In this document: positions 21,429 to 34,000 of the stretch, one piece after another
Numbering within the stretch: position 1 is the stretch's first letter
How the letters are laid out: every line of letters starts with the position of its first letter
Assembly (NCBI GenBank): GCA_001051155.2
Contig: JYIP02000006.1
Location: 1,364,001 to 1,428,000, forward strand
Origin: Chrysoporthe austroafricana
Taxonomy: Eukaryota; Ascomycota; Sordariomycetes; Diaporthales; Cryphonectriaceae
Direction of reading: 5' to 3'
Length of the DNA: 64,000 nt
The notes under the pieces: model-generated
Told to the model about the DNA's origin: nothing
Databases searched by the model: none
Seen by the model: the letters and a program-made list of their open reading frames with translations, nothing else
Position numbers and translations under genes: made by a program

Positions 21429-24400
21429 CTACAGCTCCCTCAGATGTGACCCCCTAGGCCCGAACAGACTGCCTCCCAATCCGCCGCCGTTCCCGTTCCC
21501 TATCCCGCCGACCCCTCCGTTGTCGCCGACCGGGCTCGTGTTCCGGCTGCTCATCTGCCTGATCCTCGGCGACCGGGGCACGCTGCTCCCGCGCGTCTCG
21601 CGGCTGCCAAACCGCGCCTTGTACGACCGCATCTCCTCGTTCTTGCGGTCGATCTCCCGCTCGCGGTCCAGGCGCACCTCCTTCTCCTGCTCGTACTTTC
21701 GGCGCAGCGCGGCGTCGGTCCGCATCGCGTTGATACGGCGGATCTCGACCACGTTGGCGTTGGCGCGCGTCTCGAGGTCCCTGATCTGGAGCTTGAGCTC
21801 GGCGTTCTCCTGCCCCAGGGTCGCGGCCTTATCCGAGGCGTCTTGATAGCGGGTTTGCGCAAAGTCGAGGTCCTTACGGATGCTTGCGATCTGGCGCTCA
21901 ACGTTGGCGGTTGTCTCTTGCGCCTTCTTGAGGTCCACCTCGCGCTGGGCTGCTGCGGCAAGGTCCAAATTGTCGGATTTGGTGAGCTCCTGGAGTCGGA
22001 CCTCAAGCTGCTTGCTGTCCTCGGCGAGCTTAACAACCTTGGACTCGCTGCGCTCGAGCTCCTTCTGGACCCTCTCCTTCTCCCTCACAGCTTGGTTGCG
22101 CTGGGCCTCGAAATTGCCGCGGTCGCCGACAGCTTCGTGATACTTAGGGTGAAACTTCCGGATGGTCTTGATGTGACTCTTTATCTCCTTGTCTTTCTTA
22201 TCCAGGCCGGTCTGTAGATCCTTGACCTGCGAGACACGTCAGTCATTTCAATGTGATGTTTCCGTTGCACTTACAAGGCCAATCAGGTCCTCCAGCTTCT
22301 CGAGCGAAACCTGAGCCATGCCATCCTTGACTCGCACATTGTTGCCGAAGCGGGTCCTTAACTCCTCGCTCAGCTGCACATTATCGGGTGGGGTGTCGAT
22401 GCGAGCCCGCTTGGGCTTCTCTTCCTCCTCCCCTGTGCCCTCACGTATGCGTTTCAAGCTCCCGCGCGGTACCAGCTGCTCTCGTGCGTTCCTGTATATA
22501 TCGAAGATGATTTCAGGAATGTGCTGGTGCTCCCAGGTGTCCCACCTAAGACCTGGGGGATGAAACCCCGTCTCATCCACAGTGAACTGAACCAATTCAT
22601 GAGCAATCTCGTGCGGTTGTGGTACACGCTCAAAAGCCGCCTCTTCGTCTGCGTAATTAGCCAAAGCGGTAACGCATTTTACCTGAGCAAACCTTCTCCA
22701 CGAAGGTTTCATTGTGGGAGACAGGCGCCGATTGATATGCTCGAGCGAGTATACCTCGATAAGGGAGAAGATCAAAGGTTTCTGAACGTCCAACTCGATG
22801 GTTTTAAACTGGCTCAGTATACCAGAGGTCTCTGCGGTCTCGTCATAGGCGATCACAACGTTCTCGGTACGGTACGGCAGTCGAGTTGGTTTAGACGTGT
22901 CGGCTATAATGACCTTACATGCTGAGCCTTGTGCAGAGGATGGCTGTGACCAGTGATCTTGTTGTGCACGGCGATATGTGAAACCGGCCTGGCTCACAAT
23001 GGCCTCCACCTTCTCTGTCACCGGACCGCCAGCAGCGAGGATGACGATTTCCACACTGACGTCCCGCAGTCCATTGAGGAATTCGTAGATAAATGCGAGC
23101 TTGCTCGTAGTATCACGAGCATATCTCATCCATTCTTCCTGTGATAGGCTGGAAAGATCGTTGTGATATGGCGGGAGGTTGCTCATCTCGCTCAAGGACT
23201 GAAGCATCGCATCGATCTTCATGGTCACAATACTGTCCGGGGAGCGCGGAGCATGTTGTGAAAAGTCAGTCTGAAATGCTTCTATGTCCTGACGGTAGGA
23301 TCTGAGGATATCTAGCGTCTCGGCTCGAGCCCTTGCTGGAGGTGGTAAGGCAATAATGTATTCGTTGGCTGCAGTCTCTTCAGAAGGCAGGATTCCATAT
23401 CGGTGTTCATCCTGCATCACTGTGTCAGGGGCCTTTGATCCTGCTGCAGCATCGACGATAGCACGCATTCCGGAGTTTGCTTCAAGCGGTGCTTCTAGGA
23501 GTGCATCCGATCCTGTCGCTGCGAGTAGCGCAGACGGAGAAATTGTCGCGGGCACGCCGTCGTTGTTTCGAGGGCCGGGTTCAAGGCCATGATTTAAAGT
23601 TGCCGTTGCAAAAGCCATCTCAACATCAGTAGCGGGGTTAATCGCACCTGATGCTGGTGTGGTAGTCGCCAGGGATGCTACATTCGACTCGATTGCTGCA
23701 GCGGAACTCTGCTGAGGAACTAACGGGTCAGGAAACAGAACAGCTCCAGGATCATGACCCCACGATGCTGCTGCATCTTCGATGACTTGTGGCGCAACCT
23801 GCTCCGAGTTCTCGATATTGTCCAGCTCGACAGTGCTAATGATGTCGGATGGCGAAACCGGTGTTGGAGGTTGGTCCTGAGTTCGGTCTTCTCCGCTGCT
23901 GCCATTAACAGCACCAGCTCGAAGCCCAAGAGGATTCGTCTGGGGCTCCGGAATGGAGTATTGCATTCGGATCGCTCGGAGCGTGTCCATTGCCTCACGC
24001 TCCGAATCGCTAGGCGGAGGACGCTCCATCATTGGAAGTCCTGGTTCTGAGAATGTTGAGATAGTGTATTGGTCGACCCTGTATTCTGCGTGATCCTCAT
24101 CAGTTATCAGGCTCGTACGAGGTGGTTACGTGAGACAGATTCCTTTTTCTGTTTCTCTTTCTTTCTTGTTTTTTTCCTTTCTTTTTACTTACAGGTTGAC
24201 GTAGCACAGCAGTTGATCCTCGCGTGCTTCGTGCCACGGGTTGTCCAGGAAGTTTCAATTGATCTTCCGATTGCCCTGAGTTTCTTTGAGATGTGTCTGG
24301 GACGACCTCGTATTCTTCAGATGCGGAGAAGAATTCAGCCTCGCTTTGTGTCAGAAAGTGGGACGCCTGATCTGGCAGCGGTGAAATCTGTTGTGCTGGC

Positions 24401-25638
24401 TGGTGAGAGTCGTCTAGAGCTGTATCCTGAGCTGGTGAGGCAAGTCGTTGAGATTCGGCTGCTATAGTGACAACCGGTTCTTGAGACTCTATTTCAGAAT
24501 TCGCCGATAGACTGAATTCGCCAGCTTCAAATTCAGGTTGGGTTAAGAAAACTCGAAAGGTGTTCCTGGAAGACGGGGGCCTGACTGAGGCCTGAGAGTC
24601 CAGAATGGGTTGGGGCGGAAAAGCAGCCGGGTGTCCTTGTGAGAGTAACTGGCGTTCAGCATGAAAGGAAATGGAGGCGTGCTCAAATGACACCTGGTTG
24701 ATGTCAGGCTGGTGAGATGGTATCGAGTGCCCCGATGAGGTATTATGACTGGCTTTGTAGCTTTCGCCCTCACTTTGTTGGAGTTGCTCGGCAGTCCAAG
24801 GCACTTCAATGGGATCCTGACTGAAATCCGTGGAAAAGTCCTGTGAGTCAGGGATGGTCGTCTGACTGAAAACCGTTCTAGTCTTTGTAGCGTGTTGCGC
24901 CTGTTGAGACGGACACGAGCCAACTACAACAGGCTGCGAATCAGCAATGACAACGTCCTCGATTGACTGTGAAGAGACGATATGGAACTGTGGTGGCGGG
25001 AGGTCGTGCTCACAATCCGGGCAGGGGAAGAGGGAGAGTTGAGACGAAGAAATGGCGAGGACGTCCGCGGTGTCGAAGTCAGGCCTAGACTTGAGGAAGT
25101 CGGACTTTGACTGAAGCTCAACGTAGATGGCACCAGGTGGAGAGCTGTTGGATGATGAATCTGGGGCTTGATACTGGGTCGGCTTTGAACTCGGTCCAGT
25201 ACCAAGCAGAGCCCGACGTTGCTTCTCCCGCTCCCAGTCGTCAACGGCGTCCTCGTTGACGTTTTCCTCAGGCTCCTGTCGGGTGGGTCAGCGCTGCATT
25301 GAACATTCAGGGCCGGATCAGAGAGAAGAAGATATCTTGATGAGTCTCACCCAAGAAGGCTCAAAGGTTTCTCCGGTACCAGGATTATCTGCCCAGTCGA
25401 TTTTGTAGTAGCGCTGGCCGCCTACAATCTTCTCGTCAATAATATCTTTGATGGCGAAGACGTTGTCCTGGAAAGGTTCATTGCGCAGCCTTCGTCTCTT
25501 CGTCCTGGCAGGGGCGGGAGGCGGTGACCTGGGCTTCTTTCGAGCGCGGCCCCGTGTGCGCTTGGTGGCGATGGTGTTGGTGGTGCGCTTTCCTGTCCCT
25601 CGTGACGATGTCCTGATCCTGTGCTTAGGGCTGCTCAT
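21429..25638 (-). CDS. Chromodomain protein with HDA2/3-type domain and C-terminal coiled coil (CDP-2-like, histone deacetylase complex)
   Basis: The minus-strand model is exons 25638..25351, 25275..24193, 24095..22275 and 22226..21429, about 1329 aa. Residues 58-105 are a chromodomain (VFAIKDIIDEKIVGGQRYYK, then IDW, and across the first intron EPSW joined to EPEENVN), preceded by a basic RK-rich tail. Residues 110-700 are low-complexity, Ser/Gln/Pro-rich with repeated SQ/DSQ motifs. Residues about 710-1030 resemble the HDA2/3 domain of class II histone deacetylase complexes (PF11496), for example PLIFSLIEVYSLEHINRRL. Residues 1070-1260 are a long coiled coil. The combination recalls Neurospora CDP-2 of the HCHC complex (HP1, CDP-2, HDA-1, CHAP), which deacetylates heterochromatin; that link is inference. 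Exon 2 ends at a strong GTAAGT donor, but the in-phase acceptor is GAG (24098-24096), so that junction is uncertain, and two adjacent genes cannot be fully excluded. Confidence 0.82.
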
Positions 25639-27448
25639 CGACGACTAGCCAACTTTGGCGCGATCCATGCTCGGATTACACGTCGCGTGGTGTGGAGGCG
25701 AGCATAAAATCTAGTGCTCGTATATGGAATGAGATAGTGGGGGGCCTGGATGACTGGCTAGTTGGGTGATATCCGCAGATGCGACCGTGAAGGTGGGCTG
25801 TGGTGTTGGTGGGCGTGCAACGGACAAAGTGAAGTGCAGGTGAGTGAGGCCGGAGGCAGGCAACGACAGCCACCGCGACAGCGACAGCGAGTCCGACAGG
25901 GGTCATGCAAGGCTGGTCCTGACTGCCCAATGCGGCATGCCCTTTGCACTACTGCTCCCATCCGCCCCTCGCTCATGTAGCAGAAGCTCATAAATCTCCC
26001 AAATCGCTGGGCTTTAAGCCTTGAAAGCCTCGCTACGTCAGGTTTTACACTATCCATAAAGCGTACCGGACCAGCTCGACATGAAAATTCTTGCGCCGCC
26101 TTACCATGTAGTATTCATGCACCCACGTCTGTGATGGGGGAAGATGCAATTGCAACTGGCCTCATCCTCCTAGGACAATCACGTGTACAGTACCTGGCAC
26201 TGCCTGTGTTGTCGTCCAGCCAATTTCGAACCAGACTGGTGAAGCTGTCTCGCAACGGCCTTTGTCGACGCCACGGTTTCGACCCCCTTTGAAAATCCAA
26301 TATCTGTTTTCCACTTTGCCCTATCGAGATCTCATCAGGACCTTGTTCAAAGTGCATCGTCTGTCACCCATTCAAGCATGCTCTGTCACACGCTTCAGGG
26401 TCTTGAGTGGTGGTTCCTCGCGAGGGACACCGCTGTCCATAGCAAAGTTGCAGCGCCCAGCGCCCTCCACCATGAGACAAAGCAACACCACTGGATCAGA
26501 TACTGACAGCCGACATGAAACCATGCCTTGAGAATTTTACTCCAGAAAAACCTCGTGGACGATCGCTCACGGTCCCAGGAGAACCAGGCATGCTCTCCTA
26601 CTTCGCCTGGAACTAATGTGGTGCGACATTGCCATTCACCCGACCAGAGAAACCGTCCGAGATCTTCGTCGTCAAAGTTGGAAATTGGTCCATTGTGGCA
26701 GATGTCTGCATTTGAATCGTCTGTGAGATAGTGACTGCAGATATGACAACCGTATCAATGTAAACGTCTAGGTGGTGAGTTCTTTCGGTAAAACGAGTCC
26801 CCGTCCCTTGTTCGTTTGTTGCTGGGCCTCCGCAGTGGGCTTTATGTCCCGCTTGCTGCACTTTTGTCCTAGAGTCTGCAAGAGTAAGAGGTCTCGGAAG
26901 AAAATGCATGCTTTTGTACTCGTGTCTTTCTCCTCCCCACCCCAATCTCAAAGTATGAGAATGCATTTCATCACCCAGCGGTGTGAGTTGCTATGTTTGG
27001 CACGCTGTCCCGGGATCATTCTGCCGTACAGGGCGGATGGATCGGGTTGATCTTCTGCAGGTCCGCTTCCCACGCACGCCTCCTCGTGCCGAGTCCAATG
27101 GTTCGTGCACGTTTTTTTGCCGGCCAGAGGCTAGGATTCCACATCATATCAAGACCGAAGCCACCCCTCACCGACCCTTCAACGAGCCGGGCCCGGCTAT
27201 CTGGATGGCTTCAGATTATCCCGGTTCATAGCGTGGGATCGTCGGTGGGCATGCATCGCTAATGAGGCATGCGTGCCTGCGTCGGCCGAGCATGAGGCTC
27301 AAATAATTCTACAAATTCAGACTCCCGCCGCCTGGTTGTTCATCCTGCCCCCGACCCCCCAACTCCTATTCCACGCCCACTCCGGCGACCCTGATCCTCA
27401 CCACTCACCGTCGTGACAGGCGAGGACAGAATAACACCAGCGATCAGG
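25639..27448. other. Divergent spacer between chromodomain gene and sphingomyelinase-like gene
   Basis: About 1.8 kb that must contain the promoters of the genes on either side. No supported gene is seen. A CA/GCGACAGC-rich stretch lies around 25860-25900. Small open frames are mutually overlapping and motif-free. Confidence 0.5.
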
Positions 27449-29572
27449 ATGAAGCCTCAGGCTCCTCTCCTGGCCTCGGCTGGGGCTGTCGCTGCGACCA
27501 GTGCCAGCCTGCCAGGAGCCAGCTTCTATGTCGTTCCCAGCGCGTTCCCTACGACTGTCTACTCGTCCTACTACGTCAAGCCGGGACCGACACAGGAGCC
27601 TCAGCCTGCCATCTTTGACCCCGTGCTGAACATCACCTTTCCCCTGAACCTGACGGATCCGTCTACCATTCCCACGACAGATCCGGACCCGGTTCTCTAC
27701 CCCGAGGCTGCCGCCAACCTCACAGAGGCCGCTGCCGAGGCCCTGATCTCCACTTCCATTGCTCAGATCATGGACATCATCGACGCGAACAACACCGCCT
27801 TGGCCGATAGCTGCTCCAAGTGTGTTGCCGCCCTCTCGGTTGGCCAGATGGTTGCCAAGCTGGCCCCGTCCTACCTGCCGGGTGCCATGGTCCAGCTCTG
27901 TGAGACCACGGCGTTTAGCTCAAGCTCGACCTGCCAGTCGACCTATGAGGCCAGCTCCTTTGGAGCCGTGTGGACGCAGGTTCTAGCCAAGGCTGATGTC
28001 GCAGGCTTGGATGGCAGGTACATCTGCTCGTCCCTGAGCACCAACTTTTGTAGTGCGCCGCCGGTCATCCCCGTGACGGCGACATTCCCCAAGGAGAAGC
28101 CGGCTGATGTGAGCGTGCCGGCGAGGAGCGGAAAGAGGGTCAAGGTCTTTCATCTGTCTGATATGCACCTGGGTAAGTTGCGACAGCCTGCCGTCTGGCT
28201 GGAGTGTTCATCCTGACACCGGTCTCCAGATCCCAGATACGAGTATGGAACAGAGGCAAACTGTACAGGCAGCCCTTGCTGCAGGCCTAGCACTCCCTCG
28301 TCGAATGGCAGTGTACCTACCGTCGAACTTGCGGCTCCCTTGTATGGATACTACAAATGCGACTCGCCGTACTACCTGGCACTGGCTGCTGTCCAGTCCA
28401 TCGGCCCCTTGACAGGAACCTCTCTAGATGATCCTCCGGCGATGACGCTTTATACAGGAGACATAGTAACCCACGTCCCGTCCCAGGGCCAGCTCTCGCA
28501 CGCCTTCGTCGAAGATGTCGAGGATTCTGTCTTGCAGATGTTCAAGGCCTATATCGGCGGCCCCATCTTTGCTGCACTGGGCAATCACGATTCTAGCCCG
28601 GAGAACAACGACGCGCCGCACGCCATTGACGATGATGGGCCCCTCGGCCAGCAGTTCTCCTGGAACTACGAGCACGTCTCGCAGCTCTGGGAGCACTACG
28701 GCTGGATCAACAGCTCGACGCAGGCCGAAGCAGCACTGCACTACGGCGCGTATGCCGTGACGCACCCTCTCGGCGTGCGCATCATAACGATCAACACTGA
28801 CTTCTACTACAAATCCAACTACTTCGCCTTCCTGCAGACCGTCGACCCCGACTACAGCGGCATCTTCACGTTCCTCATCGATGAGCTCCAGAAGGCCGAG
28901 GACGCGGGGCAGCGCGCGTATGTCATGGGTCACGTCCTGACGGGCTGGGACGGGTCCAACCCGATGCCCAACGGGGCCGACTACTTCTACCAGATCGTCG
29001 AGCGGTACTCGCCGCACGTGATCGCGGGGGTGTTCTTCGGCCACACGCACGAGGACCAGGCCTTTGTGTATTACAACAACAACGGCACGAACCAGACCGC
29101 GGAGAACGCCATCAACAATGCCTGGGTGGGGCCATCGCTGACGCCGCTGACGAACCTGAACTCCGGGTACCGGATGTACGAGGTGGACACGGGCAGCTTC
29201 GAGGTCATGGAGGCATACACCTTCTACAGCGACGTGAGCAGCTTCTCGAGCCTCGACGGCTCCGGCCCCACGTGGGAGTTCGAGTACTCGACCCGCGCCG
29301 TCTACGGGGAGGCGGCAGGGTGGGGAGCGGAGGACCCGCTGAACGGGACGTTCTGGCACCGCGTCACTGAGGCCATGGAGAGCAATCGGACGTTGGTGGA
29401 ACTGCAGAACAAGTTCCAGGGGAAGAGTAGCGTGATGAGCCCGAACTGTACGAACCAGGCGTGCCAGGACGCGAGGGTCTGTTATATGAGGAGTGGTAGT
29501 GTGGGACTGGGGAGGCAGTGTCCCCAAGGATTTGGGAGCGTGCAGAGTGCGTTCACGGGGGTGAATTATTAG
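27449..29572 (+). CDS. Secreted acid sphingomyelinase-like metallophosphoesterase
   Basis: The model is join(27449..28172, 28230..29572), 688 aa. It belongs to the acid sphingomyelinase (ASM) branch of calcineurin-like phosphoesterases, predicted to cleave sphingomyelin or related phosphodiesters outside the cell or in the vacuole. After a signal peptide, residues about 125-210 form a saposin-B-like Cys domain (DSCSKCVAALSVGQMV, then ICSSLSTNFC). The metal-binding motifs are intact: Asp238 and His240 in HLSDMHLD, Asp242, the YTGD motif, GNHD (Asn360-His361), His476 in VMGHVLTGWD, and His513/His515 in GHTHED. The C-terminal domain has conserved cysteines and ends before stop 29572. The start is the ATG at 27449 (MKPQAPLLASAGAVAA), because no earlier in-frame ATG exists. 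The intron falls inside the first metal motif, in phase 1. Substrate preference is inferred from the family only. Confidence 0.93.
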
Positions 29573-31017
29573 GAAGAAGGGACATAATAGATGGGGTAGT
29601 CGATCTGACACTAGAGGATTCGTATATATATTAATATGTGAAAGACCATCAATCTAGAATATCCCTCCACCCCCTCAACCACGATCTTAAGGTCCTGTCA
29701 GACGCAATGACACTTTGCGGCCGGCCGATTAGCTTAGACGGCATTGCTCCCCGGAGAAGGACTGATGGGTGAATTATTGAAATGCTTGAAAGTCTCATAG
29801 CCCAAAATTTAATATAAGCAGGTCAGTATTTCCCCGCCAGCAGCTAGAAATGAGGTGGTAGGTGAAAATTTGAGACAAAAGGTTGCTTTTGAATTACAAG
29901 AAGCAAGCAAGTTGTCATGCGACCACGCAGGTAGATACTGTACTATTAGTGGATATGAGCCGAGTAGGTAAACTCTCGGGCTGCTGCACGATGGCAGGTT
30001 AAGTGCAGCAGCCACCCTGTTTCAGTGGAACATTCCCGCTTCCCTCCGTTCTCCCTTGTGACCTCCGCGTCTTTGTCCTGAGAAGCGGCCAGTACGCTGG
30101 GCGATGTTGGACCCCTTCTTGGGCTGAGTCGTGAAGTTTGTGAGCGGATCTGAGCAACAATGAACCATTCTATCACGTTCTAGAACAAGAACTGAGTTGT
30201 CGCCGTTGCTGAGAGTTAGACACGGCGAGGTAAAAGCGGTCTCCAAGCATGGTGCAATGAGACAGGACTTCGCGATGGCCGGGCACGACGTAAGCTCTCT
30301 CTTTTTTTATTTTATTTACTTTTTTGACTCGCGATTCCGTGACCCTGTTCGTCTCTGCGGCCGTCACGCGTTAGAGAGACCACTTGTGAACCTGTCGTTC
30401 CTGTGAGGTCTAGTGAAAGCGGGCGCCAGGCCAAGCCGCGTGGGCCTGGCAAACCAGAGTGGGGCAGAAGCTGGGATCGCCGCTGTAGGGTCGCGGCCGG
30501 TCTTTGACTACAGTGCTTGTCAAAGCCTACGACAAACCAGACTCGAACAACTTGACTGACATCCCATCTCCAAGAAACCCTCACGACCACCACTCTTCTC
30601 ACACGCGACCGACGGCTCCACAGTGCCAAATCGGGCAGCCGTCAAGACGGATTCTCAGGAGAACTCATCGTCGTAAGTTTTCCTGGCCACGAATCTTGCT
30701 CTCGAAGGCCGAGCGAGTAACTGACGGTGCACGACGGCAGACCACATCCTCCTCACGGCCACGCCCCTCACGGTCCGCCGACGATACGCCCGACAGACGA
30801 CCAGGTCGCCACGCCGCGGAGAGCAAGGGCCACATGGTAGTTCTCAGCGCCCATCCGGATATCGCACCGACAACTTCTCACTGAGTCTATGACAGGGACC
30901 CACACACGAGGTACTGGTCTGGCAGGAATTCGTTCCCTGACTATGGGTACGTGCCACGGGTTGTCATACTGAGGAGTCGGTTGCTGAGACGAGAACAGGA
31001 GCCCACAGGGGAGCACG
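29573..31017. other. Spacer upstream of the Ulp2-type protease gene
   Basis: No supported gene. The part from about 30500 to 31017 has several plausible splice signals (for example GTAAGT near 30675 and GGCAG near 30740) and short ATG-initiated frames, so it probably holds a spliced 5' leader of the SUMO protease gene. Confidence 0.45.
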
Positions 31018-34000
31018 ATGTCAAAAGTTAAGAAAATAGGAGTAAGTCTATGGCTGGTAGTCACACGCATCGCTTTGTGCTGACAACGCAGGACTACCTT
31101 GGACAATTTCAGTACGGAAACTGGCTGGTGGGTCGGAGTACCAGCGATTCTGCCCAGCCAGGCCAGCAGCCACCGGCCAGACGTCCCAGTGACCCTGTCC
31201 CTCCGAGGCCCTCGAAGCGACAGCGAAACAACGACGACGACGGGGAACAAGAGATTGTGTCCCTAGATGGCAGCTGCGACGTTATCCAGAGGCCGCGGTC
31301 TTCAAGGAGCCCTGTGCAATACAGGAATACCGGTCATGGAAGCCAGAGCGTGCAATCCAGCGGCGACAGGGAACCAAGAGGACTCGAGGTCAGCGAGTAC
31401 CGTGCTGCGTCAAGGCATATACCCGCGAGCGGCAAACGATCAAGGCACAAGAGAGATCCGGCGAATACGGTGAAGGAGCACATGAATCAGGATCGGGCAA
31501 ACGCAAATCCGCAGAGAACAGGTCCAGCACCTCCTTTCAAAAAACGGTTGGTGTCAACGCATGAGGTTACAGGTGACCGCATCGAGGACGAGGCGGAAAT
31601 TGTGGCCGAGAAACAGCGTGGAGCGAACCAGCGAGATACTTCAAAGGCTTCCAGAAACGGCGAGTACCTTACGTCCAGGTTAATTCCATTACCCTCTGGT
31701 GAAGAAGGTGCCTACGAGGACGAGGACGACGACGAGGACGACGACGAGGACGACGACGACGCAATCGCACGGTTGCCACCGGCAAGGCGGCGTGATTTTG
31801 CGGCGGAGAGATCGAACGCGCATCCAGTTAACCAAATGAACGGCATCAAGCGTCCACCTGGTGAACTAGACGAACTCCTAGGCTTGCACGCGGCCAAGCG
31901 ACGCCCTCAGTCTTCATATGGAGCTGACATCCCGAAGACGAAGTTCTCTTCCGCGAAAATGGCGGGCACGGAGAGCAGCAGCCACGACCTGCGCGTGGAA
32001 AGCGCGGTTTGCCTCCCAAGCTGGATTTATCCAGCTGCACACGGCATGCATGAGCATGCTCCAGGCGCGACTAACGAACCATGTTACTTGACTGAGATTC
32101 CAGGTGATCCGAGGATCTTCCGGGCCGTAGACAAATTTGGTGCCGTCTTAGATGAGCTTGACTGGATCCTACCAAACCTTTCGAAGGTTTCCAAGATCAC
32201 GCACAACCACAGGCTGCCTTTTGTCAAGTTGCAAAAGGCAGTTGACTACACGACAAAATTTCCAACAGGGCGGACACTGATCCTGGGGTTTACAAGCGTT
32301 GACGATACAAGGCGTTACGTTGATATCTGTCTAAATGCCAACGGACTTATTCAATACGACAACCGGTACGAGTGAGTTCGCCAGGTCTGCATAGGTATTC
32401 CACATTATCAGTATGCTGACTCTATATAGCGAATATCTGCTCGCCACTATCGACCAGACAAAAAAGACTGTCAAGGAGAACAACAAGAAGCATCCGTCAC
32501 CTGTCCCTACTGACGTAGAGGTTCTGGAACATCGACAGGCCGCAACAAACCGCTTGAAACAAGTCAACACCAGATCGGAGTTGCAACTCGCATCGCCATC
32601 TGATCATTATGCCCTGACAAAAGCGCTTCGGACGCAAATGAGGGCTGATGGTGAACCCGTGGATAGCGTGGTAGCCCCAGAAACGACATCGAGAGGACTG
32701 ACACCCAAGACGCCTGCCGAAGAGAGACAACTTCGAAGGTTGATGTCATTCGACGAAAGCAAAGATGATGGGGCTGAAGAATGGCGCTTGGCAAGACATC
32801 GGGAGAGCGCATCGCGCCTAAGTGAGCTGGAGACTAGGTCTCAATGCCAGAGGACTTTGAGATCTTCGAGGTCTAAAGCACGCAGTCCAAGTCCCGTGTA
32901 CGAAAGATGGACAGAGCAGAACCCCAACTGGGAGATCGACCGCAATTATAAGGTACCACTCATTTACGAGCGGACAACCATCAATGCAACAGACATCGAG
33001 AGGTTGGACGAAGGTCAATTCTTAAACGACGAGATCATCAGCTTTTACGCCAAGTACCTGCACAAGCAGCTAGAAGGGAGAGACGAACAGATGGCAAAGC
33101 GAGTCTATGTTTTCAACTCATTTTTCTGGGAGAAATTGAAGGCGAAGGGTTACGACGGCGTCAAGACTTGGACCGCCAAGATTGATCTTCTTTCGTTCGA
33201 CTACATCATCGTACCCATCAACCAAAGTGCCCATTGGTATCTAGCCATTATTTGCAACCCAGGGGGCTTGCTACCCCGAGAAGACAACGGACCAGATGAA
33301 CAGGAATCAATTGCAACTGAGCAAGAAGCTGACGCTAACGCTGACGCAAAGGCAGCAACAGTCACGTCTGACATCGATCTTGCGTCCATCACGGGTCAGG
33401 TTGACGGCTCAATAACATCAGACGTCGAGGAGCTTAAGAAAGCACCGAGCGGAAAGAAGTCTAAGTCTTCTAGGAAGAGTCATGGCCCCAGGAAATACGA
33501 CCCGAAGGATCCAAGAGTCATCACACTCGATTCACTTGATGGAAACCATTCTGGCGTGTCGACCACACTTAAACTCTACCTCAAACAGGAGATCAAGCAC
33601 AGAAAGGGAGTAGATATCGAGGTCCCGTCGCTATTCGGGATGACGCCCAGAGACATCCCTTTTCAAAACAACTTCACAGATTGTGGAGTTTACCTGCTAG
33701 GGTACCTGGAGGAATTCATGAAGGATCCTCGTGAGTTTACCAGGAGGATTCTTCAACAGGAGCCACGGGACTGGAATGTCAACGCGCCGGCCTTAAGAAA
33801 CAAAATCCGCGACCTCATCTTCGAACTGCAAAAGAGTTATCAGCAGGAGGATATGCGCAGGAAGCGGGAAAAGAAACTCTTGGCGAGCCGAAGACAGACC
33901 AAATCGCAGAATACGGCCGCCGAAGCGAAACCAAACCTTAGGGCTGCCCCTGAACAATCTCGTGGAGGGGCGGCTGCCTCAGCTTCATCTCGTCCAGCAA

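Noticed and set aside
28424..29611. Long (395-codon) open frame antisense to the sphingomyelinase-like gene
   Set aside because: It mirrors the conserved phosphoesterase exon, is Arg/Val/His-rich with no domain, and is the usual antisense shadow of G+C-rich codon usage.
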